The position numbers were made by a program, and so were the translations under genes. From Psychrobacillus sp042945595 (GTDB lineage: Bacteria > Bacillota > Bacilli > Bacillales_A > Planococcaceae): 64,000 nucleotides of DNA. The stretch covers positions 3,596,001-3,660,000 of the forward strand of contig NZ_CP168493.1 of assembly GCF_042945595.1 (NCBI RefSeq), read 5' to 3'. Position 1 is the stretch's first letter, and each line of letters begins with the position of its first letter. Below are positions 58,754 through 64,000 of this stretch, one piece after another. Under the pieces are notes generated by a model. It saw nothing but the letters and a program-made list of their open reading frames with translations, searched no databases and was not told the DNA's origin.

Positions 58754-59719
58754 CTATTTTGCTAGTAAACTTTTTAATTCCTCCGTAGATCTTGTCATTC
58801 GATTTTCCGCTTCTTTCATCATTTCATCGATTAATTCTTTTACTGTTGGAATGTCCTCAATAAGACCTGCGATTTGACCGCTATTAATGAAACCATTTTC
58901 CATATCCCCTTCAATCGCACCTTTGATATGTTGTTTTTCCGATGTCATTTCACTATATTGCTCCATTGTCATTCCTGCTTTATCCAACTCATCTAACTTT
59001 ATCGCATATGGTGTCTTTAAAATTCTTCTTAAGCGGCCAACGCTTCTCCCGATAATCATCGTCTCTGTATCACTTGCTTCCACTAGGTTTTGCTTGTACA
59101 CATGGTGAAAAGGTGCTTCCTTTGTTGCAATTAGACGAGTACCAATTTGCACACCACTTGCACCTAGCATAAGGGCTGCCGCCAATCCTTTACCGTCGCC
59201 TATTCCCCCTGCTGCAACTACAGGAATTTTTACATGCTTTACAATTTGCGGTATGAGGGTAAATGTAGTTAACTCTAAGTTTGAGTTAATCCCCGCCGCT
59301 TCAAATCCTTCCGCCACAAGTATATCTGCCCCAGCTTCTTCAGCTTTTTGTGCATGCTTTACAGAAGCTACAAGCGCTATAACTGTTACACCATTTTCAT
59401 GCAGTAATGGTATATATGGCACCGGATTTCCCGCTGATAATGATACAATCGGAATGTTATGCTTGATAATAAGCTTTAGCAACTCGTTCACATAAGGCGA
59501 AACACTAATTGCAATGTTAATAGCGAAGTTCTTATTTGTCAGCTTTTTCGTTTCAAGTATTATATTCTCTACTTCCTTTGGCGCCATAGTTCCACACCCT
59601 ATTGTGCCAAGACCCCCAGCTTCTGATACAGCTGCAGTGAGCTGCGCATTGCTAATGTTGCCCATTCCACCTTGAATAATTGGATAAGTAATTTTTAGCT
59701 TTTCACAAATATATATCAT
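58754..59719 (-). CDS. Nitronate-monooxygenase/FabK-like flavoprotein lacking the usual His
   Basis: A 321-residue FMN TIM-barrel protein of the NMO/FabK/2-nitropropane dioxygenase family: PIIQGGMGNISNAQLTAAVS at the N-terminus, VVAAGGIGDGKGLAAALMLG and GASGVQIGTRLIAT for FMN phosphate. The family's catalytic stretch AEGxEAGGH reads AEGFEAAGINSN, so the conserved histidine is isoleucine. Function in this catabolic region is therefore uncertain; an enoyl or nitro substrate is not implied. It lies downstream-facing of copy C, with GGTGG upstream of its start. Confidence 0.85.
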   Translation of the reverse strand: MIYICEKLKITYPIIQGGMGNISNAQLTAAVSEAGGLGTIGCGTMAPKEVENIILETKKLTNKNFAINIAISVSPYVNELLKLIIKHNIPIVSLSAGNPVPYIPLLHENGVTVIALVASVKHAQKAEEAGADILVAEGFEAAGINSNLELTTFTLIPQIVKHVKIPVVAAGGIGDGKGLAAALMLGASGVQIGTRLIATKEAPFHHVYKQNLVEASDTETMIIGRSVGRLRRILKTPYAIKLDELDKAGMTMEQYSEMTSEKQHIKGAIEGDMENGFINSGQIAGLIEDIPTVKELIDEMMKEAENRMTRSTEELKSLLAK

Positions 59720-59802
59720 TTTTCATCCACCTCTACTTAAATATGTTATATTAAAAACAATAGAATAACAATTCCGATAACTTTAAAGTGGGGGTAAAAT
59801 AA

Positions 59803-60330
59803 ATGATTATTACGTATAAAGGAAATAAACCTAAGTTAGATCCGACTGTTTTTGTCGCACCGGGTGCAAAAGTTATTGGAGAAGTGCAAGTTGGAGAAGA
59901 GTCTACTATTTGGTTTAATGCGGTGCTGCGAGGAGACGAAGGATTGATTTCAATTGGAAAAAGATGTAGCATCCAGGATAATTCGACCATTCATTTATAT
60001 GAAGATGCTCCAGTTGTAGTAGAAGATGAGGTTACTGTTGGACATAATGTCATCCTACATGGCTGTAAGGTAGGGAAACGCTCCATTATTGGGATGGGTT
60101 CTACCATTTTGGATCATGCCGAAATTGGGGAAGAGTGCATTATCGGCGCCAACACGTTAATATCACCTGGAAAGAAAATTCCTCCTCGCTCACTAGTCGT
60201 GGGTTCGCCAGGAAAAGTAGTCAGGGAATTAAATGAGAAGGATTTGGAGATGATCCAATTATCCATTGATACTTATGTCCAAAAAGGATATGACTATAGA
60301 GAAATTTTTCAAGACAGAGAATTCAAATAA
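59803..60330 (+). CDS. Gamma-carbonic-anhydrase family protein (YtoA/PaaY-like)
   Basis: A 175-residue left-handed beta-helix protein of hexapeptide repeats (VFVAPGAKVIGEVQVGEEST onward). The three zinc-binding histidines of gamma carbonic anhydrases are visible in NSTIHLYED and VGHNVILHGC. Close relatives include the general Bacillus YtoA and PaaY, a thioesterase of the phenylacetate pathway. Its position beside PaaX and paa-like genes favours PaaY, but sequence alone does not decide. Divergent from the NMO-like gene. GTGGGGG before the ATG. Confidence 0.85.
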   Translation: MIITYKGNKPKLDPTVFVAPGAKVIGEVQVGEESTIWFNAVLRGDEGLISIGKRCSIQDNSTIHLYEDAPVVVEDEVTVGHNVILHGCKVGKRSIIGMGSTILDHAEIGEECIIGANTLISPGKKIPPRSLVVGSPGKVVRELNEKDLEMIQLSIDTYVQKGYDYREIFQDREFK

Positions 60331-60365
60331 TAAATGCAAACAAAAGAATAAACACTTTCTACTAT

Positions 60366-60630
60366 CAAAAGCATCTTGTCTTTACTATTACCTGATTGCT
60401 TTGGACGAAACATTGGCTACACTATTACCGTTAGGTCTATGGAACGTGAAGTGACTGCGTCACTTCACGTTCCATTTTTTCGGTAATTTTGTTGCGAGTG
60501 TTTGTCCGTCGCCTTCTTTGAATATGTAAAGACATGATTCTTTTGGTTTGGTTAATGAGAGATAAGATGCTTTCCTATTCATTTAAAAGCGGACGAAGAT
60601 ACAATTTCGTCCGCTCAGCGCTTCTTTATC
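60366..60630. repeat. Long palindromic intergenic repeat, copy B
   Basis: The best-preserved copy. Outer arms AAAGCATCTTGTCT (about 60368) and AGATAAGATGCTTT (about 60560) are complementary; inside are GGACGAAACA and TGTTTGTCC, then ATTACCG (60424-60430) with CGGTAAT (60481-60487), and a perfect 15-bp hairpin GGAACGTGAAGTGAC (60441-60455) with its complement (60459-60473) around TGC. A separate hairpin AGCGGACGAA...TTTCGTCCGCT follows at 60588-60615. It lies between convergent genes, after the gamma-carbonic-anhydrase gene. Confidence 0.85.
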
Positions 60631-61014
60631 AATGGATGCTATCTATCTCTTTTTAGTGCCAAGACTAATTACAAAACGGTCTTTAGAATTCAAGAGTTGC
60701 ATAACCAGTTGCATTTATTAACACTTTATGGAACTTAGAGACCAATTTACCCTAATGCAAGGCTTATTGCACTAGACTCGGGACTAATTGGAAGGCACTG
60801 AAAAAGTAGCGTGTGGAATGAAGCTATAAATAAGCTACCCTCAATAAATGACGTTCAAATAGTAAGTTTTACAAAACACCACGATTACCGGATTTCTAGT
60901 AACCCAATTTATATACTCCCTCTTGAAATATTTTTATATCAACGTTTCAAGCTACTTTGCAAGTGACTAAGAAATTTTTTTTCGTCAACTTCTTATTAAG
61001 CACGGCGAAAAATG
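60631..61014. other. Gene-free tail after repeat copy B
   Basis: About 380 AT-rich bases without a gene. The stretch at about 60870-60930 (GGATTTCTAGTAACCCAATT then ATATACTCC) resembles 5138-5175 after copy A (GGGTTTCTAG...ATATACTC), so the duplicated segment is longer than the palindrome, with insertions or deletions between. Confidence 0.5.
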
Positions 61015-61893
61015 TTAATCCATAAGAAGTGGATGATCATCTGCATCATATCCTTTGTCTTTACGACGCATATCATTGTCTTCTTGGAACACTTCCTCGA
61101 AAAATTTACTTGCGGACTGTGCCAACAATTTATAATATTGTTCGAATAAAAGAGCAGCATGGTTCCCACTCCATATTTCTGGTAGTAGTTCTTTCGGTAG
61201 CCCAGGATCTGTAAAGAGAAATTTACGGTATTCATGGACGAGGTTTGTCCGTTCTACAAAACACTCTGCATCTGTCATTCGGCCATCGTTCATCATGCTT
61301 TGATGAACGATATATTGTTCACTATAGGTTGAAATAAATTCTTTATATTTTCCATCGATTTCTTGAAGAGGCCAACTCTTTTCAACAAGTTCTCTGTTTG
61401 CTTGCGGTCCTTTGTATTCGGATACGAAGAAATCTACATAAGTTTGTATGTCATACTTTTTAATAAGAAATTGTACTTCTTTTTCAAGATTGTTCGGCGA
61501 AATCCAGCAACCATTGGAAAAGCTCCCAAATCCACTCCATAAAAGCTCTTTACGTAGTTCATCACGGATTTGTCTTTTTTCTTCTGGAATTGTATACATT
61601 AGCATACGCCATTTTCCGTCCCAATCGTTTGGCATCAATTTAAAAATCCGTATCGCCGCTTCTTCCATCCGTACTTCTCCACGTGAAGTTAGAAAGTAAT
61701 AGCTCTTATTTCCTTTCTTCTCAGATTCGAGCCACCCTTGTTTCATCATTCTGGACACGGCTACTCGAACCGACTGTTCATTGTGGCCAAATTCCTTCAA
61801 TAATCGGATCAAGCTTCCAATCCATATTTTATTGCCGTAATGGCGGATATAATCTCCGTATATTGTAAATATCATTGATTGCGTATTTGACAT
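61015..61893 (-). CDS. paaX: PaaX-family transcriptional regulator
   Basis: A 292-residue regulator of the PaaX family, which represses phenylacetate catabolism and responds to phenylacetyl-CoA. The N-terminal winged helix reads IFTIYGDYIRHYGNKIWIGS, then LLKEFGHNEQSVRVAVSRMM and QGWLESEKKGNKSYYFLTSRG; WDGKWRMLMYTIPEEKRQIR and WISPNNLE are the PaaX-core motifs. It lies upstream-facing of nothing on its own strand but next to an enoyl-CoA hydratase and thiolase, presumably its targets. The ribosome site (AAAGAGTG) is moderate. Confidence 0.92.
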   Translation of the reverse strand: MSNTQSMIFTIYGDYIRHYGNKIWIGSLIRLLKEFGHNEQSVRVAVSRMMKQGWLESEKKGNKSYYFLTSRGEVRMEEAAIRIFKLMPNDWDGKWRMLMYTIPEEKRQIRDELRKELLWSGFGSFSNGCWISPNNLEKEVQFLIKKYDIQTYVDFFVSEYKGPQANRELVEKSWPLQEIDGKYKEFISTYSEQYIVHQSMMNDGRMTDAECFVERTNLVHEYRKFLFTDPGLPKELLPEIWSGNHAALLFEQYYKLLAQSASKFFEEVFQEDNDMRRKDKGYDADDHPLLMD

Positions 61894-62004
61894 ATAGAAT
61901 CACTCTTTCTTTTTCCCTATTTAACAATATATCACGCTTCTTTCCGTCTTTCATTATTTTGTTATAAGAAATCAAATAAGCCTCTGCTAAATACAATTAA
62001 CTAA

Positions 62005-62781
62005 TTACTTCCCTAAGAAGATTGGTTTTCTTTTCTCACTGAATGCATGTAGTGCTTCCATTCGATCCTCGGTTGGGATCGTTAGTTCATATGCCTTGGA
62101 TTCGATTGCGAGCCCAGTTTGCAAGTCGGTGTTCATCCCTTGCGTAATGGCATATTTTGCTTGCTTAATCGCTACTGGACCATTTCCCATCATTTCATAG
62201 GCCAGTTGTTCACAAACAGCAAGAAGGTTTTCTTTCTTCGCAGTTTTCAAAACGACCCCAAGTTGTACTCCTTCTTCTGCTGTAAATTTCCTTGCAGTGA
62301 AGATTAGCTCTTTCGCCTTCATTTCCCCAACTAGCCTAGGAAGTCTTTGCGTCCCACCCGCGCCTGGGATGATAGCCCAGCTCGTTTCCGTTAGACCCAT
62401 CTTCACTCCTTCAGCTGCAATGGAAAAATCACATGCAATCATCAATTCAAAACCACCACCGAATGCATATCCATTTACTGCGGCAATCGTCGGCTGCGCG
62501 AGATTTGCAATGCTGTTGAACACATCTCGAATCGCTTTCACATTTCTACGAACTTCTGCTTCCTTCAATGTTTTTCTCTCTTTTAAATCAGCACCCGCAC
62601 TAAATGATTTGTCGCCTGCACCAGTAAAAATGACTACTCTTACTTCTGCATCAAGTGAAATCGTATCTACCACTTTTTGTAGCTCATGCAATGTTTCATA
62701 ATTAAAACAGTTCAATGCTTCTTTACGACTAATAGTGACATACGCAATATTGTTTTCTTTTTTTAGTAAAATAGTTGTCAT
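62005..62781 (-). CDS. Enoyl-CoA hydratase/isomerase (crotonase family)
   Basis: A 258-residue crotonase: NNIAYVTISRKEALNCFNYE at the N-terminus, FSAGADLKERKTL (oxyanion loop), AAVNGYAFGGGFELMIACDF and TETSWAIIPGAGGTQRLPRL with the catalytic glutamate region. Context between PaaX and a 3-oxoadipyl-CoA-type thiolase suggests a PaaF or PaaG role in beta-oxidation of the opened ring; a general fatty-acid role is possible. The ATG at 62781 has AAAGGAG 8 bases upstream; the frame extends 12 codons further without one. Confidence 0.88.
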   Translation of the reverse strand: MTTILLKKENNIAYVTISRKEALNCFNYETLHELQKVVDTISLDAEVRVVIFTGAGDKSFSAGADLKERKTLKEAEVRRNVKAIRDVFNSIANLAQPTIAAVNGYAFGGGFELMIACDFSIAAEGVKMGLTETSWAIIPGAGGTQRLPRLVGEMKAKELIFTARKFTAEEGVQLGVVLKTAKKENLLAVCEQLAYEMMGNGPVAIKQAKYAITQGMNTDLQTGLAIESKAYELTIPTEDRMEALHAFSEKRKPIFLGK

Positions 62782-62804
62782 TGTTTCGTCTCCTTTTCGA
62801 TTAA

Positions 62805-62874
62805 AAGACTGCCCCACTCTCGCTTTCGCTCTTCCTTTTTTTCAAAAGAGCATTGACGCATGAAGGACAGCCTT
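62805..62874. repeat. Imperfect inverted repeat between thiolase and hydratase genes
   Basis: AAGACTGCCC at 62805-62814 and GGACAGCCTT at 62865-62874 can pair, with wobbles, around a 50-base interior. It lies just upstream of the hydratase ribosome site, so it could tune translation or act as a partial terminator. Confidence 0.35.
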
Positions 62875-62884
62875 ATTCACCTAT

Positions 62885-64000
62885 TTATTCCGGTATACGT
62901 TCAAAAATCGTTGCAATTCCTTGACCCACTCCGATACACATCGTTGCCAATCCGAATTGAACATCTTTTTTCTTCATTTCATACAAAAGTGTCGTTACAA
63001 TGCGAGCACCACTCGCACCTAAAGGGTGTCCGAATGCAATTGCTCCGCCATTGACGTTTACTTTATCAGAATCTAAATCTAACTGGCGTATGCACTCTAG
63101 TGATTGGGAAGCAAAGGCTTCATTCAATTCAACGAGTCCTAGATCATTAGTCGTTAGTCCTGCACGATCCAAAGCTTTTCTGGAAGCAAATATTGGTCCA
63201 AGCCCCATAACAGAAGGTTCAAGTCCAGCTGTTGCTCCTGTCACATATTTTGCTAAAGGCTTCAAATTCAGTTCTTTCGCTTTTTCGGCACTCATTAGTA
63301 ATAAAGCAGCCGCACCGTCATTGACACCCGAAGCGTTGCCTGCCGTGACGGTTCCACCTTCAAATAATGGTTTTAGCTTTCCAAGCTTCTCAAGCGTTGT
63401 ATCGGCCCTCGGATGTTCATCACGATCTACAATGATTTCATTTCCTTTTCGGTCTTTATAGACAACTGGAACGATTTCTTCAGCAAATCGGTTTTCTTCC
63501 ATTGCTTTTTTTGCACATCGCTGACTTTCGAACGCAAATAAGTCCTGATCTTGCCGGGTTATATGATACCTCTGTGCAACGTTTTCGGCTGTTTGCGGCA
63601 TCGTATCTACACCATACATTTCTTTCAATTTTTTATTTGTAAAACGCCAGCCTATTGTTGTATCTTGCAGTTCCATATTGCCTCGTGGAAATTCTTTATC
63701 TGGCTTTGCCATGACAAGTGGAGCACGAGTCATGCTTTCTGTGCCACCTGCGATGTAAATATCCCCTTCACCGACTGCAATTGCTCTTGCTGCGTACATG
63801 ATTGCGTCAAGCCCCGACCCACATAGACGGTTAATAGTTGTGCCTGCAACTTCGACTGGCAGGCCAGCTAACAATCCAGACATGCGCGCAACGTTGCGAT
63901 TATCTTCACCAGCTTGATTGGCATTTCCGAAAACAACTTCTTCAATTTGTTCTGGGGGTAGATTCGGATTCCGTTCAACAAGTGCTTTAATAACGATAGC
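62885..64000 (-). CDS. paaJ: Acetyl-CoA acyltransferase, PaaJ/PcaF-like thiolase (5' end cut by the window)
   Basis: At least 371 residues of a thiolase; the N-terminus lies beyond the window edge. Catalytic residues: nucleophile Cys in TTINRLCGSGLDAIMYAARA, His in IAFGHPLGASGARIVTTLLY, and second Cys in LATMCIGVGQGIATIFE. IAGGTESMTRAPLVMAKPDK and a Gly-Asn-Ala motif (VTAGNASGVNDGAAALLLMS) follow the 3-oxoadipyl-CoA thiolase (PaaJ/PcaF) subgroup. Near PaaX, this is the last step of phenylacetate beta-oxidation. An inner ATG at 63883 is not the true start, as thiolase sequence continues upstream to the window edge. Confidence 0.88.
   Translation of the reverse strand, partial: AIVIKALVERNPNLPPEQIEEVVFGNANQAGEDNRNVARMSGLLAGLPVEVAGTTINRLCGSGLDAIMYAARAIAVGEGDIYIAGGTESMTRAPLVMAKPDKEFPRGNMELQDTTIGWRFTNKKLKEMYGVDTMPQTAENVAQRYHITRQDQDLFAFESQRCAKKAMEENRFAEEIVPVVYKDRKGNEIIVDRDEHPRADTTLEKLGKLKPLFEGGTVTAGNASGVNDGAAALLLMSAEKAKELNLKPLAKYVTGATAGLEPSVMGLGPIFASRKALDRAGLTTNDLGLVELNEAFASQSLECIRQLDLDSDKVNVNGGAIAFGHPLGASGARIVTTLLYEMKKKDVQFGLATMCIGVGQGIATIFERIPE

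Noticed and set aside
1..64000. CRISPR arrays, complete insertion sequences, prophage and rRNA operons
   Set aside because: I looked for regular spaced direct repeats, transposase motifs, integrases and rRNA core sequences and saw none; the only repeats are the short intergenic families reported.

Overview
The window looks like a low-GC Gram-positive, spore-forming chromosome of the Bacillales, most likely family Planococcaceae (Lysinibacillus, Psychrobacillus or Sporosarcina relatives). The evidence is strong GGAGG-type ribosome binding sites, a T-box leader, CcpA-type cre sites, a YqhV-like protein, possible small spore proteins, and a phenylalanine dehydrogenase of the Lysinibacillus sphaericus / Sporosarcina ureae type. 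No phage, plasmid, complete insertion sequence, rRNA, tRNA or CRISPR array is visible.

Layout. 1-2.6 kb: small hypothetical proteins and an EamA exporter. 3-4.7 kb: chemoreceptor. 4.7-5.65 kb: gene-free block with three intergenic repeat elements. 5.7-11.5 kb: surface-polysaccharide locus with two SDR sugar-nucleotide enzymes, a GT4 glycosyltransferase and a protein of three LPxxYxLP repeats on the minus strand, then a DUF1796 protein and a CapD-type dehydratase on the plus strand. 11.6-13.2 kb: EamA exporter and two very small proteins. 13.5-17 kb: an HTH domain fused to a degenerate F1-ATPase beta-subunit domain, beside three secreted helical proteins that share a W-[YF] motif just after the signal peptide. 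18-19.7 kb: second chemoreceptor. 19.8-23.9 kb: kinase, hydrolase, a frameshifted TPR gene and three GNAT acetyltransferases. 23.9-28.3 kb: T-box (proposed specifier AUG) controlling a SAM hydrolase and an ECF transporter, a likely methionine-salvage operon. 28.4-33.5 kb: a MarR/oxidoreductase pair, an azoreductase and a TetR/MFS pair. 33.7-41.2 kb: orphan metal-chelate-binding protein, Pgi, glucokinase, cre-controlled alpha-glucosidase, YqhV, PhnA, a CDF metal exporter with a terminator-containing leader, and a short oxidase-like membrane protein.

41.4-64 kb is an aromatic-compound catabolic region. The 41.4-51.9 kb operon (minus strand) holds an ABC importer followed by the homoprotocatechuate pathway (split HpaG, HpaF, HpaB, HpaC, a DapA-type aldolase in place of HpaI, HpaE, HpaD) and ends at a terminator. 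The next operon (52.0-58.4 kb, minus strand, promoter and cre visible) encodes a FlK-like thioesterase, a phenylalanine dehydrogenase and a complete E1alpha/E1beta/E2/E3 2-oxo-acid dehydrogenase. After it come a nitronate-monooxygenase-like protein, a gamma-carbonic-anhydrase/PaaY-like protein, PaaX, an enoyl-CoA hydratase and a 3-oxoadipyl-CoA-type thiolase cut by the window edge. Read together, phenylalanine would go to phenylpyruvate, then phenylacetyl-CoA, then the Paa pathway; tyrosine-derived 4-hydroxyphenylacetate would go through HpaBC and ring cleavage.

The strongest candidates for something undescribed are the HTH-AtpD fusion (13503-14546), the three-gene secreted W-[YF] family next to it, a long palindromic repeat family present three times with covarying hairpin arms (4.7, 58.6 and 60.4 kb), and the pairing of phenylalanine dehydrogenase with a dedicated 2-oxo-acid dehydrogenase.
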